Assembly (NCBI RefSeq): GCF_000424185.1
Contig: NZ_KE384147.1
Coordinates: 38,782 to 86,546, forward strand
Direction of reading: 5' to 3'
Length of the DNA: 47,765 nucleotides
From: Prevotella sp. AGR2160
GTDB lineage: Bacteria; Bacteroidota; Bacteroidia; Bacteroidales; Bacteroidaceae
Shown here: piece after piece, positions 9,142 to 17,777 of the stretch
Position numbering within the stretch: position 1 is the stretch's first letter
How the letters are laid out: each line of letters opens with the position of its first letter
Position numbers and translations under genes: made by a program
Notes under the pieces: generated by a model
The model's input: only the letters and a program-made list of their open reading frames with translations
Told to the model about the DNA's origin: nothing
Database searches by the model: none

Positions 9142-10275
9142 ATGTCGAAAGAGAAAGCCACGGAGAAGTTGATGCTGGCGTTGTTGCGCCATGCCCTCTT
9201 TGGGATGCCGGTAGAAGCCTGTCGTCTTTCTGATGACGAGTACCGTGTCTTGATGATGCTTGCCCGCCGGCAGACCGTTCAGGGTTTGGTGGGCAGCGCG
9301 CTGATGGATGCCGGCTTCACCCTCTCCCATGCTTCGGCCATGGACCTGCTGATGGAGACCGAGCGTGTCAAGCGGGCCAATGGTCAGGTCAGTGGCGGTC
9401 TGCAGAAGATGGCACAGCTCCTTCAGCGGAGCCATCTGTCCTTCGTCATCGTGAAGGGCCAGATGGTCGGTGCCCTCTATCCCCATCCCGAGCGCCGCTG
9501 CCCCGGTGATGTCGACCTCTATCTCCCCGGTGACCACTATGGCCGGGCGAAGAGTCTCGTGGAGAAGATGACGGGGAAAGATCTGGATGCTGTCGATGAG
9601 GGCAAACATGTGGAAGTCATGATTGACGGTGTCGATTTCGAGTTCCATCATACCCTTGCCCAACTCTACCGTCCCGCCCATCAGCAGTGGTTTAACAAAA
9701 GGATCGATGATGCTATCGCTGCCCGGACGGATGAGGCCGTGATCCTCGGCACTGCCGTGCCGACGCTGGCACCGACGGAGAATCTCCTCTTTGTCTTTAT
9801 GCATTTCTTCTTCCATCTCGCCTTCACCGGCTGTGGCTTGCGACAGTTCTGTGACGTGGCCGTACTGATGCACCGCAAAGGCAATGAGATTGACCGTAAA
9901 CGGTTCGAGGAGGACTTGCGCCGGTTGGGTTTGCAAAAAGCCTTCAGAGCTATGGCTGCCTTCCTGGTGACGTATCTCGGACTCCCTGAAGCGGACGTCC
10001 CGGTGACTTTGGGTGAGGCCGACTATCGATGGACGGAGCCGATCCGTCAGAACGTGATGGCGGGGGGCAACTTCGGCCGTTCCCATCGTCATGTCCGTCA
10101 ATCTGGTCTTCTCCATTCTCTGGACAGTGCCTGGCTCGATCTTCGTCAGACGCTCACCTATGCCCGTCTGGCCCCTCAGGAAGTCCTCGGCCGCTTCTGG
10201 TCTTTGACGGTGTTACGCTCAAACCTCTTTCAGAATATGTTTAAGAAACAACCTTCTAAGAAATACAAAGAATAA
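9142..10275 (+). CDS. Nucleotidyltransferase family protein (NTP_transf_5 type)
   Basis: 377 aa starting MSKEKATEKLML at an ATG preceded by AAGGGA. The central part has the hallmark of the NTP_transf_5 family: FVIVKGQMVGALYPHPERR followed by CPGDVDLYLP, where the Asp pair suits metal binding in a nucleotidyltransferase fold. A His-rich segment (FMHFFFHLAF) lies in the middle. These proteins often occur in polysaccharide gene clusters, and their exact substrate is unknown. It ends 3 bases before the WecA-type gene, so the two are very likely one operon. That link suggests a role in cell-surface glycan assembly (inference). Confidence 0.85.
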   Translation: MSKEKATEKLMLALLRHALFGMPVEACRLSDDEYRVLMMLARRQTVQGLVGSALMDAGFTLSHASAMDLLMETERVKRANGQVSGGLQKMAQLLQRSHLSFVIVKGQMVGALYPHPERRCPGDVDLYLPGDHYGRAKSLVEKMTGKDLDAVDEGKHVEVMIDGVDFEFHHTLAQLYRPAHQQWFNKRIDDAIAARTDEAVILGTAVPTLAPTENLLFVFMHFFFHLAFTGCGLRQFCDVAVLMHRKGNEIDRKRFEEDLRRLGLQKAFRAMAAFLVTYLGLPEADVPVTLGEADYRWTEPIRQNVMAGGNFGRSHRHVRQSGLLHSLDSAWLDLRQTLTYARLAPQEVLGRFWSLTVLRSNLFQNMFKKQPSKKYKE

Positions 10276-10278
10276 TCT

Positions 10279-11454
10279 ATGATCATCAAGCAACTCTTTA
10301 CCCCTTCTATTTTGATCCCCTTCTTCTCGTCAATGATTATGACGATCTGGATCTTCCGCCTGGTGGTGAAACTCGCCATCAAGAAGGATATCGTGGACTG
10401 TCCCAACGCCCGGAAGTTGCAGAAGACGCCCGTCCCCGTGATGGGGGGCTTCGCCGTCTACTTCGGGATCATCGCCGGTGCCGGACTGACCTCGATGGTC
10501 TTCGACACCTCCATCCTCTTCTCTACCATCGTCGCCCTGACAGTGATGATGTATTTCGGACTGATGGACGACAGTATCGGCCTGAAACCATTGACAAGGA
10601 TCATCGTGGAGGCCGTCCTCGTGTTCTTCATCATCCGTATGGATGGCGTGAACTTCAACTCCTTCCAGGGGATCTTCGGCATCTGGGATCTCCCGACGTG
10701 GTGTGCCTATCTGTTGTCGGCCATCGCCGGCGTGGGCATCATCAACGCTATTAATATGATTGATGGCGTCGACGGACTGTCATCGGGATTCTGTATCCTC
10801 GCCTGCGTCGCCTTCGGCTGTGTCTTCAAACTCTCCCATGACGGGACGATGGCCGTCATCGCCGCCCTCGGCGCCGGGGCTCTGATCCCCTTCTTCATCC
10901 ATAACATCTTCGGACGGAGCACAAAGATGTTCATCGGTGACAGTGGTACGATGATGATGGGCATGCTCATGACGATCTTCCTCCTTCACCTCATGGACCA
11001 TGGCTCGATGGTGGCGTTTAACTTCTCGAATATGGGTGTCGGCGCCTTCGCCCTGAGTATCCTCAGCGTGCCCGTCTTCGACACCCTCCGGGTGATGACG
11101 GGACGTATCATGCGGGGCATCAGTCCGTTCCATGCCGACAAGAGTCATCTCCATCATCTCTTCATCGAGATCGGCTTCTCCCATGTCGGCACGGCCCTGA
11201 TGGTCATCTCCCTCGACTTCCTCTGTTTCCTCATCTGGCTCATCAGTTATCAGGTCTTCCGTTGTTCGGTGACGATGCAGTTCATTGTTGTCGTCGTTGT
11301 GGGAGTGGCGAATACGACAGGATTTTATTTTACCGTGCGCCGGATGAATCATGACCGTTGGGCCTACCGCCTCTTGGCCGCTATGGCCCGTCGTAGTCAT
11401 GTGGAGATGAAACCTTGGTTCTTGAAAGTTAGAAAAGTAGTGGACAAAATGTAG
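10279..11454 (+). CDS. WecA/MraY-family undecaprenyl-phosphate glycosyl-1-phosphate transferase
   Basis: 391 aa, a multi-pass membrane protein of the MraY/WecA/TagO family. These enzymes move a sugar-1-phosphate from a UDP-sugar to undecaprenyl phosphate, the first membrane step of O-antigen, capsule or teichoic-type glycan synthesis. All key motifs are present: DCPNARKLQKTPVPVMGG near residue 39, the Asp pair in GLMDDSIGLKP, NMIDGVDGLSSG, the FIGDSGTMMMG loop, and HADKSHLHH, which is typical of the WecA/Rfe branch rather than MraY. About ten hydrophobic segments are visible. It directly follows the nucleotidyltransferase gene. UDP-GlcNAc is the usual donor for this branch, but the substrate cannot be read from sequence alone. 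Confidence 0.9.
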   Translation: MIIKQLFTPSILIPFFSSMIMTIWIFRLVVKLAIKKDIVDCPNARKLQKTPVPVMGGFAVYFGIIAGAGLTSMVFDTSILFSTIVALTVMMYFGLMDDSIGLKPLTRIIVEAVLVFFIIRMDGVNFNSFQGIFGIWDLPTWCAYLLSAIAGVGIINAINMIDGVDGLSSGFCILACVAFGCVFKLSHDGTMAVIAALGAGALIPFFIHNIFGRSTKMFIGDSGTMMMGMLMTIFLLHLMDHGSMVAFNFSNMGVGAFALSILSVPVFDTLRVMTGRIMRGISPFHADKSHLHHLFIEIGFSHVGTALMVISLDFLCFLIWLISYQVFRCSVTMQFIVVVVVGVANTTGFYFTVRRMNHDRWAYRLLAAMARRSHVEMKPWFLKVRKVVDKM

Positions 11455-11467
11455 ACCCACCGTAGGG

Positions 11468-11535
11468 TGAGCATTATCCATTATCCATTTTCCATTATAC
11501 ATTATATTATATATTATCCATTATCCATTTTACAT
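11468..11535. repeat. TTATCCATT microsatellite
   Basis: Imperfect tandem copies of ATTATCCATT and related units between the WecA-type gene and the HAD gene. Similar units (or the complement AATGGATAATGG) occur at 23151-23272, 36493-36526 and 44100-44133. It sits just before the HAD start codon, so no usual ribosome binding site is seen there. Confidence 0.7.
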
Positions 11536-11541
11536 TTTACT

Positions 11542-11970
11542 ATGGTAATAGCAGTAGATTTTGACGGAACGATAGTAGAGAACAGATATCCGGAGATCGG
11601 CGAGGAACGTCCTTTCGCCACGGAGACGTTGAAGATGCTTCAACGGCATCATCACCAGCTCATCCTCTGGACCTGCCGGGAGGGAAAACTCCTTGACGAG
11701 GCCATCCAGTGGTGTCATGAGCGTGGCGTCGACTTCTGGGCCGTGAACCGCGATTATCCCGAGGAGAACGGCACACAGAACAACAATAATTTCTCCCGGA
11801 AGATCAAGGCCGACCTGTTCATTGATGACCGTAATGTCGGTGGACTGCCCGACTGGGGCGAGATCTACCATATCATCGTGGAACGGAAGAGCTACCGACA
11901 TATCCTCCGGGATCAGATGGGGATGTACGAGGAGCACCATCATCATAAGAAACACTGGTGGAACTTCTAA
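11542..11970 (+). CDS. Small HAD-superfamily hydrolase-like protein
   Basis: 142 aa starting MVIAVDFDGTIVENRYP. This ATG is chosen because the upstream in-frame extension is microsatellite sequence. Motif I of the HAD superfamily is complete (D6-F-D8-G-T). Motif II-like LILWTCREGK and a late acidic pair in ADLFIDDRNVGGLP (motif IV) suit a small cap-less phosphatase. Proteins of this length with FIDDRN are common in Bacteroidetes genomes and are of uncertain substrate. The C-terminus is His-rich (EEHHHHKKHWWNF), perhaps metal-binding. It follows the WecA-type gene by 87 bases and may be in the same transcript. Confidence 0.8.
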   Translation: MVIAVDFDGTIVENRYPEIGEERPFATETLKMLQRHHHQLILWTCREGKLLDEAIQWCHERGVDFWAVNRDYPEENGTQNNNNFSRKIKADLFIDDRNVGGLPDWGEIYHIIVERKSYRHILRDQMGMYEEHHHHKKHWWNF

Positions 11971-11973
11971 GGA

Positions 11974-12078
11974 TAGCGCGCTATAGTCTATAGCGCGCTA
12001 TTATTCTATAGAGGGCTGTAGTTTTCTATTGTGAGCTGTAGTTTTCTATTGTGAGCTATAATTTTCTAGTGTGAGCTA
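11974..12078. repeat. 20-bp phased repeat array (copy 1)
   Basis: Five to six units with a period of exactly 20 bases, of the form CTATTGTGAGCTATAATTTT, starting right after the HAD stop. The first units are the self-complementary version TATAGCGCGCTATA. The same unit with the same period occurs at 20949-20999, 27719-27808 and 31014-31062, always at gene ends or between genes. Confidence 0.8.
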
Positions 12079-12197
12079 TCCTAGAAACGTTTTCCATGGC
12101 AATAGATTTTTAAGGTCGTAAGAGAGATTTTATTTTACTTATGAGATGAGAAATTATTTTTTTTGTTATGATGGATTGTCTTTGTTGATCTATACCG

Positions 12198-12229
12198 CAA
12201 ATATACGTCGTTTTTTCCATACTTCCAAA
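12198..12229 (-). promoter_or_regulatory. Orphan minus-strand promoter
   Basis: The minus strand reads TTTG (12226-12229), 20 bases, then TATATTTG (12198-12205), a full match to the Bacteroidota consensus. No minus-strand open frame longer than about 15 codons lies downstream before the HAD gene end at 11970. It may drive a small RNA or a transcript antisense to the HAD gene. The AT-rich stretch 12079-12317 holds nothing else that I recognise. Confidence 0.5.
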
Positions 12230-12317
12230 TTTTTTGCCAAGTTTTTGTGTTTGTTTAGCGCTTGTTAGGGTTTGTTCGGCATATATATTAATAAGGTATA
12301 ACGGAATGACTAAGTGC

Positions 12318-12450
12318 CAGTTGTTCGCCCCCTCCGGGGACGCGCCCGCGGCAGGATGGGATACCCCGGGCGGAGGGAGCTCTCGCTTCGCTCGCGCTCC
12401 CTCCGCCCGGGGTTAATCATGTTGGGCCCTTCCGGGGCCCTGCTGCGCTC
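12318..12450 (+). repeat. GC-rich hairpin arm, left of 36-bp array
   Basis: Begins GTTCGCCCCCTCCGGGGAC, then a strong hairpin ACCCCGGGCGGAGGGAGC ... GCTCCCTCCGCCCGGGGT (loop with CTTCGCTCG), then TTAATCATGTTGGGCCC and GGGGCCCTGCTGCGC. It is the forward copy of the arm found inverted at 12916-13062. Confidence 0.8.
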
Positions 12451-12510
12451 TCGTCATCCACCCTAGGGCGCGACCCTTGTGGCCGTCCTAACACCACGAT
12501 TTCAGGTTTT

Positions 12511-12899
12511 GACGGCCACGAAGACCTCACCCTACGTTGGGTTTATGACGGCCACGAAGGCCTCACCCTGCGGGGGTTATGACGGCCACGAAGACCTCAC
12601 CCTCCGTTGGGTTTATGACGGCCACGAAGGCCTCACCCTGCGGGGGTTATGACGGCCACGAAGACCTCACCCTGCGTTGGGTTTATGACGGCCACGAAGG
12701 CCTCACCCTACGTTGGGTTTATGACGGGCACGAAGACCTCACCCTGCGTTGGGTTTATGACGGCCACGAAGGCCTCACCCTACGTTGGGTTTATGACGGT
12801 CACGAAGACCTCACCCTGCGTTGGGTTTATGACGGCCACGAAGGCCACAACCTGCGGGGGGGTATGACGGTCACGAAGGCCACAACCTACGGGGGATCG
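12511..12899. repeat. 36-bp minisatellite, 11 units, alternating variants
   Basis: Units start at 12511, 12547, 12581, 12617, 12651, 12687, 12723, 12759, 12795, 12831 and 12866. The period is 36, with two 34-base units at 12547 and 12617. The core is GACGGCCACGAAG-R-CCTC then ACCCTGCGTTGGGTTTAT. Position 14 alternates A and G strictly in the first ten units, a two-unit higher-order repeat. There are no spacers, so it is not CRISPR. The 34-base units break any reading frame, so coding is unlikely. Confidence 0.9.
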
Positions 12900-12915
12900 A
12901 AAGAAGTCATTTGAA

Positions 12916-13062
12916 GGGAAAGGGCCCCGGAAGGGCCCAACACGATTAACCCCGGGTGCCCGTGCCGGCCTGGCCGGAGCGATAGCGAAGGCCAGGACGG
13001 CACGGGCACCCGGGGTTAGCGATACTCCCACGGTGTCGTCCCCGGAGGGGGCGAACATCAGC
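12916..13062 (-). repeat. GC-rich hairpin arm, right of 36-bp array
   Basis: Reverse-oriented partner of 12318-12450: GGGCCCCGGAAGGGCCC, AACACGATTAACCCCGGG, a hairpin (GGGTGCCCGTGCCGGCC ... GACGGCACGGGCACCCGGGG, loop with GGAGCGATAGCGAAGG), and GTCCCCGGAGGGGGCGAAC at the outer end. Confidence 0.8.
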
Positions 13063-13195
13063 CCCAAGGAAAGGGGAGATTCTGCCCTTATAGACATTGC
13101 TGACTCCCTTATGCTTTTGCAACGCTTGTTTTTCAGCTATTTCTATTGAAAGAGTGTTAAAAATACACGGTTATTTGCATTTTGTTCAAGAAAAA

Positions 13196-13227
13196 TTTGG
13201 CGGTATGAAAATAACAGTGTAATTTTA
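13196..13227 (+). promoter_or_regulatory. Promoter of the arabinose operon
   Basis: TTTG (13196-13199), 20 bases, then TAATTTTA (13220-13227), one base off the TAnnTTTG consensus. It lies 36 bases before the galM start. I could not identify an AraR operator by eye. Confidence 0.6.
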
Positions 13228-13262
13228 CACCCAAAATAAAAAACCTAGAACAAAGAACGAAT

Positions 13263-14456
13263 ATGAGAGAACTAAAAACTAAATTCCTGGCTGCCTCGCT
13301 GACAGCGATGGTACTGGCCGGAGCGACGACGACAGCCGTCGCGAAGACCACGGTCAGTGGACTCAATCCGAAGAAATTCTCCGCTACGGTACAGGGCAAG
13401 AAGACGGAACTCGTCACCCTGCGCAATGCCAACGGCATGGAGGTCTGTCTGACGAACTACGGAGGCCGTGTCGTCTCCCTCTGTGTCCCCGACCGTAACG
13501 GCAAGCCGACGGATGTCGTCCTCGGCTATGACAATATCCGTCAGTATGCCGACACACTGAACACCCCCTCCGATTTCGGTTCGAGTGTAGGCCGTTATGC
13601 GAACCGCATCAAGGCCGCCCGCCTCGTCGTTGATGGGAAGACCTATCACCTGCGTGCTAACGACAACGGCAACACCCTCCATGGCGGTGGCAACACAGGC
13701 TGGCTCAACAAGGTCTATGACATCGCCGCCCGCACCGACTCTTCCGTCGTCTTCGCCATCACGTCTCCCGACGGCGACAACGGCTTCCCCGGTACGGTGA
13801 AGGCCACGGCGACCTATACCGTGAAGGCTGACAACACCCTCGACATCGTCTTCGAGGCCACGACAGATAAGGAGACGGTCATCAACATGACGAACCACTC
13901 CTATTTCAACCTCAACGGCAACCCCGCTGAGAAAGGTGAGAACCAGATCATGTATATCAATGCCGACCGTTTCACCCCCGCCGACAAATATTATATCCCC
14001 ACGGGTGAGATCCGTTCCGTCGCCGGTACGCCGATGGACTTCCGCACGCCCCATGCCCTGGCCGACCATATCAACGACTTCTCCTACGACCAGATCGCCA
14101 ATGCCACGGGCTATGACCACAACTGGGTGCTGAATACCTACTGGAACGGTAAAGGCGATGACAAGACCGTCGCCGCCAGTCTCTACTCCCCTGTCACGGG
14201 TATCCTCCTCGAGGTCTACACCAACGAGCCCGGTCTGCAGGTCTACACGGGTAATTTCCAGGGTACGGGCATTCCCTGTAAGCATGGCATCAAATATCCC
14301 AAACATGTCAGTGTCTGTTTCGAGAGTCAGAAATTCCCCGACTCCCCGACGAAATATGCCGCCCACACCCCCGGCTGGGACATCTCCAATCCTTATCTTA
14401 AACCCGGCGAGCATTACTACAGCCACTTGGCCTACAAGTTTAAAGTAAAAAAGTAA
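13263..14456 (+). CDS. galM: Secreted aldose 1-epimerase (mutarotase)
   Basis: 397 aa with an N-terminal signal peptide (MRELKTKF, hydrophobic LAASLTAMVLAGATT, AVA cleavage site), so it acts in the periplasm or is lipid-free exported. The mature part is a full galactose mutarotase-like domain that interconverts alpha and beta anomers of aldoses. Family marks include VGRYANRIKAARL, LHGGGNTGWLNKVYD, the His in MTNHSYFNLNG, TGYDHNWVL and the C-terminal Glu in VCFESQKFPDSP. It is the first gene of the arabinose operon. The same order (mutarotase, SSS transporter, Nudix regulator, araD, araA, araB) is known in Bacteroides, which suggests it prepares arabinose anomers for uptake. Confidence 0.93.
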   Translation: MRELKTKFLAASLTAMVLAGATTTAVAKTTVSGLNPKKFSATVQGKKTELVTLRNANGMEVCLTNYGGRVVSLCVPDRNGKPTDVVLGYDNIRQYADTLNTPSDFGSSVGRYANRIKAARLVVDGKTYHLRANDNGNTLHGGGNTGWLNKVYDIAARTDSSVVFAITSPDGDNGFPGTVKATATYTVKADNTLDIVFEATTDKETVINMTNHSYFNLNGNPAEKGENQIMYINADRFTPADKYYIPTGEIRSVAGTPMDFRTPHALADHINDFSYDQIANATGYDHNWVLNTYWNGKGDDKTVAASLYSPVTGILLEVYTNEPGLQVYTGNFQGTGIPCKHGIKYPKHVSVCFESQKFPDSPTKYAAHTPGWDISNPYLKPGEHYYSHLAYKFKVKK

Positions 14457-14575
14457 AGAAGTAAAAAATTAAAAAATAAACACAGGGACATGAACCCTCG
14501 TGTCCCGCCAATCAAGGCGTGCCGTCAAGTGCTTGTGCTTTGCAAGCACAAGGTCGCCACAAAAGAAAACAAACT

Positions 14576-16318
14576 ATGAACTGGACATCACATGAATTTA
14601 TATGGCTCGACTGGCTCGTCTTCGCCATCGGTATCGCCCTCGTCGTCTGCGCCGTATGGCGTGCACTCCTGAAAGCCAAGCGCGAGTCGCAGGGCGCTAA
14701 CAGTGAGGAGTTCCTCTATGGAAAAGGAGAGCCCTGGTGGGTCATCGGTATGGCGATCTTCGCCGCGAATATCGGCTCCGAGCACCTCGTCGGCCTCGCC
14801 GGCACGGGTGCGCAGAACGGTGTGGGCATGGCCCACTGGGAGATGCAGGGTTGGATGATCCTCATCCTCGGCTGGCTCTTCGTACCCTTCTATCAGTTGC
14901 TGAACAACAAGCTCGGCCGCATCATCACCATGCCGGAGTTCCTGAAATACCGCTATACGAAACGTACGGGAACGTGGCTCTCCGTCATCACCCTCGTGGC
15001 TTATATCCTCACGAAGGTCAGTGTGACGGCTTATACCGGCGGTATCTTCTTCGAATATCTCCTCGGCCTGCCGTTCTGGTATGGCGCCCTCGGTCTGATC
15101 ATCATCACGGCCATTTTCACCATCCTCGGTGGTATGAAGGGTGTCATGACCCTCTCGGCCATCCAGACGCCGATCCTCATCATCGGTTCCTTCCTCGTCC
15201 TCTTCCTCGGTCTCGCCACCCTCGGTGACGGCAGTATCACGCAGGGCTGGACGAACATGATGACCTACTGTTCACAGCTCCATGACGGCTATGGCACGAC
15301 GCACATGTTCCACTGGGCGACCATCAACGCCTCTGGTCATCCCGATCCCCTCTATCATGAGTATCCCGGCTTCGTCGTCTTCCTCGGTGCCTCCATCATC
15401 GGTTTCTGGTACTGGTGTACCGACCAGCATATCGTACAGCGTGTCCTCGGTCAGAAGAAAGGTGAGGACAACAGTGTCGTTATGCGCCGCGCCCGCCGGG
15501 GTACGATCTGCGCCGGTTACTTCAAGATCCTCCCCGTCTTCATGTTCTTGATCCCGGGAATGGTCGCTGCCGCCCTCTCAGCAAAGGGTATGTTCCACAT
15601 GGGTGATACCGACGGCGCCTATGCCTATATGGTGAAGGATATCCTCCCCGCCGGCGTGAAAGGACTCGTCACCGTCGGCTTCGTCTGTGCCCTCGTGACC
15701 TCCCTCGCCGCCTTCTTCAACTCCTGCGCAACCCTCTTCACGGAGGATTTCTACAAGCCGCTGCGCCCGGGCAAGAGTGAGGCCCATTATATCTTCGCCG
15801 GCCGTGCCGCCACGGTGGCCATCGTCGTCATCGGTATCATCTGGATCCCCGTGATGATGAGCCTCGGCAAACTCTACAGTTATCTGCAGGGCATCCAGAG
15901 TCTGCTGGCACCGGCCATGGTCGCCACGTTCTTCCTCGGCATCTTCTTCAAGCGTATCACGCCGAAGGCCGGAGAGTGGGGCCTCATTGTCGGCTTCCTC
16001 GTCGGTATGCTCCGCCTCGTGACGAATGTTATCACCGACACGGGCAACACGCCGATGGACGGCGCCTTCTGGAATGCCACGACCTGGTTCTGGCAGACCA
16101 ACTGGCTCGTCTTCGAGTGCTGGCTCCTCGTCTTCATCATCGCCTTCATGTTCGTCGTCTCGATGTTCACGCCGAAGCCTACTGCTGAGCAGGTGGCCGC
16201 CATCACGTTTACCGACGAGTACAAACGTCAGATCCGCGCCAGCTGGGACTGGAAGGATGTCCTGGGATCCCTCGGCGTCCTCGCCCTCTGCGGTGCCTTC
16301 TATTGGTATTTCTTCTAG
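14576..16318 (+). CDS. Sodium/solute symporter (SSS family), probable L-arabinose transporter
   Basis: 580 aa, start MNWTSHEFIWLDW; an upstream in-frame extension is not supported. A member of the SGLT-like sodium:solute symporter family with about 14 hydrophobic segments. Visible family marks include GEPWWVIGMAIFAANIGSEH in the first core helix, a conserved Gly-rich LVGLAGTGAQNG, GGMKGVMTLSAIQ and the ASIIGFWYWCTDQHIVQRVL region typical of SGLTs. It probably imports L-arabinose with sodium across the inner membrane; the substrate is inferred from the operon. It follows galM by 119 bases that hold two small hairpins, and precedes the Nudix regulator by 3 bases. Confidence 0.9.
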   Translation: MNWTSHEFIWLDWLVFAIGIALVVCAVWRALLKAKRESQGANSEEFLYGKGEPWWVIGMAIFAANIGSEHLVGLAGTGAQNGVGMAHWEMQGWMILILGWLFVPFYQLLNNKLGRIITMPEFLKYRYTKRTGTWLSVITLVAYILTKVSVTAYTGGIFFEYLLGLPFWYGALGLIIITAIFTILGGMKGVMTLSAIQTPILIIGSFLVLFLGLATLGDGSITQGWTNMMTYCSQLHDGYGTTHMFHWATINASGHPDPLYHEYPGFVVFLGASIIGFWYWCTDQHIVQRVLGQKKGEDNSVVMRRARRGTICAGYFKILPVFMFLIPGMVAAALSAKGMFHMGDTDGAYAYMVKDILPAGVKGLVTVGFVCALVTSLAAFFNSCATLFTEDFYKPLRPGKSEAHYIFAGRAATVAIVVIGIIWIPVMMSLGKLYSYLQGIQSLLAPAMVATFFLGIFFKRITPKAGEWGLIVGFLVGMLRLVTNVITDTGNTPMDGAFWNATTWFWQTNWLVFECWLLVFIIAFMFVVSMFTPKPTAEQVAAITFTDEYKRQIRASWDWKDVLGSLGVLALCGAFYWYFF

Positions 16319-16321
16319 ATT

Positions 16322-16999
16322 ATGGTAAAATATTATCAACAACACGATAAATTCTACGTCAGCGTCGACTGTATCGTCTTCGGCTTCGACGGCTCGCAGC
16401 TCGAGGTCCTCATCGGTAAACGACAGATGGACCCGGGCCGCGGCGAGTGGTCCCTCTACGGCGGCTTCCTCGAGGCCAACGAGAGTCTGCAGGACTGTGC
16501 CCATCGTACGCTCCTCTCTCTCACGGGACTTGACGAGATGTACATGAGACAGGTCGGCGCCTTCGGTGAGGTAGACCGTGATCCCGGTGACCGTGTCATC
16601 TCTATCGCCTACTGTGCCCTCATCAATGTCAAGGACTATGACGACAGCCTCCGTGAGAAATATGGTCTCGAATGGGTCACGCTCGACAAGTTGCCGGAGA
16701 TGTACTCCGACCACCGGCTGATGATTCATAATGCCGTTATGCAGCTCCGCCGCCGTATCTACACACGGCCGCTGAGTTTCAACCTCCTGCCAGAGCTCTT
16801 CACGCTGACACAGCTGCAGCATGTCTTCGAGGCCGTCCTCGGCGAGCCGATCGACAAGCGCAACTTCCGCAAGCGGTTGAAGCAGACGGATATCGTCGTC
16901 CAGACGGACCTCATCGATCACTCCTCCTCCCGTTCGGGCGCTATGCTCTACCGTTTCAACAAGGAGAAATACGGGGAGGAGCCGACCATCAAACTGTAA
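16322..16999 (+). CDS. araR: Nudix-like transcriptional regulator AraR
   Basis: 225 aa. Residues ~8-130 form a Nudix fold and ~150-225 a winged helix DNA-binding domain (LTQLQHVFEAVLGEPIDKR then NFRKRLKQTDIV). The Nudix box keeps Gly48, Glu54, Arg62 and Gly69, but the catalytic Glu residues of REUxEE are replaced by Thr63, Ser66 and Leu67, so hydrolysis is unlikely. This matches the non-enzymatic sensors of the NrtR/AraR group. In Bacteroides thetaiotaomicron the gene at this operon position encodes the arabinose-responsive repressor AraR, so the same role is likely. It lies 3 bases after the transporter gene and 19 before araD, hence autoregulation through the operon promoter is expected. 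Confidence 0.88.
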   Translation: MVKYYQQHDKFYVSVDCIVFGFDGSQLEVLIGKRQMDPGRGEWSLYGGFLEANESLQDCAHRTLLSLTGLDEMYMRQVGAFGEVDRDPGDRVISIAYCALINVKDYDDSLREKYGLEWVTLDKLPEMYSDHRLMIHNAVMQLRRRIYTRPLSFNLLPELFTLTQLQHVFEAVLGEPIDKRNFRKRLKQTDIVVQTDLIDHSSSRSGAMLYRFNKEKYGEEPTIKL

Positions 17000-17018
17000 A
17001 CGAAAAAAATGAAATATT

Positions 17019-17726
17019 ATGCTCGAAGAACTGAAAGAAAAAGTATGCAAGGCCAATCTCGACCTTGTCAAGCACGGTCTCGTACTCTTCACCTGGGGCA
17101 ATGTCTCGGGTATCGACCGTGAGAAAGGCCTCGTGGTCATCAAACCCTCCGGCGTCAGCTATGACACGATGAAACCCTCCGATATGGTTGTCGTCGATCT
17201 CCAGACCGGCAAGGTCGTTGAAGGTGATCTCAACCCCTCCTCCGATACGCCGACGCACCTCGTCATCTACCGCAACTTCCCTGAGGTCGGCGGTGTCGTC
17301 CACACCCATTCCACCTATGCCACGGCATGGGCGCAGGCCGGTAAGGACATCCCGAATATCGGTACCACGCATGCCGACTATTTCCACGACGCCATCCCCT
17401 GTACGGCCGATATGACCGCTGACATGATGGACGAGTACGAGTACAATACGGGTGTTGTCATCGTCAACCGGTTTAAGAAAGATAACATCAACCCCGTCCA
17501 TACCCCCGGCGTCCTCGTGAAGAACCATGGTCCGTTCACCTGGGGCAAGGATCCCGATGAGGCCGTCTATCATGCCGTTGTTGCCGAACAGGTGGCGAAG
17601 ATGGCATTCATCTCTTTCTCCGTCAACCCGTATACGACGATGAACCCGCTCCTCGTGGAGAAGCATTTCTCCCGTAAGCATGGTCCCAACGCCTACTACG
17701 GTCAGCGGAAGAAGAACAACAAATAA
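17019..17726 (+). CDS. araD: L-ribulose-5-phosphate 4-epimerase
   Basis: 235 aa, the usual size for AraD (class II aldolase/epimerase fold). It converts L-ribulose 5-phosphate to D-xylulose 5-phosphate by a retro-aldol step with zinc. Zinc ligands are all visible: Asp76 in SSDTPTH, His95 and His97 in [11 protein letters not shown], and a third His at about 170 in KNHGPFTWG. Substrate-binding marks include [10 protein letters not shown] and IKPSGVSY. It sits between the Nudix regulator and araA, in the order expected for the arabinose pathway. Identification is secure. Confidence 0.96.
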   Translation: MLEELKEKVCKANLDLVKHGLVLFTWGNVSGIDREKGLVVIKPSGVSYDTMKPSDMVVVDLQTGKVVEGDLNPSSDTPTHLVIYRNFPEVGGVVHTHSTYATAWAQAGKDIPNIGTTHADYFHDAIPCTADMTADMMDEYEYNTGVVIVNRFKKDNINPVHTPGVLVKNHGPFTWGKDPDEAVYHAVVAEQVAKMAFISFSVNPYTTMNPLLVEKHFSRKHGPNAYYGQRKKNNK

Positions 17727-17777
17727 AGTATCCAACTACACATTATTATATATACAATCAATCTAAAAACTACAACT

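Noticed and set aside
12511..12899. Possible CRISPR array
   Set aside because: The units abut with no unique spacers, and no cas genes are present.
12579..12914. Open frame with 12-residue repeats (YDGHEDLTLRWV)
   Set aside because: It is the 36-bp minisatellite read in one frame. Two 34-base units shift the frame, and there is no promoter or ribosome binding site.
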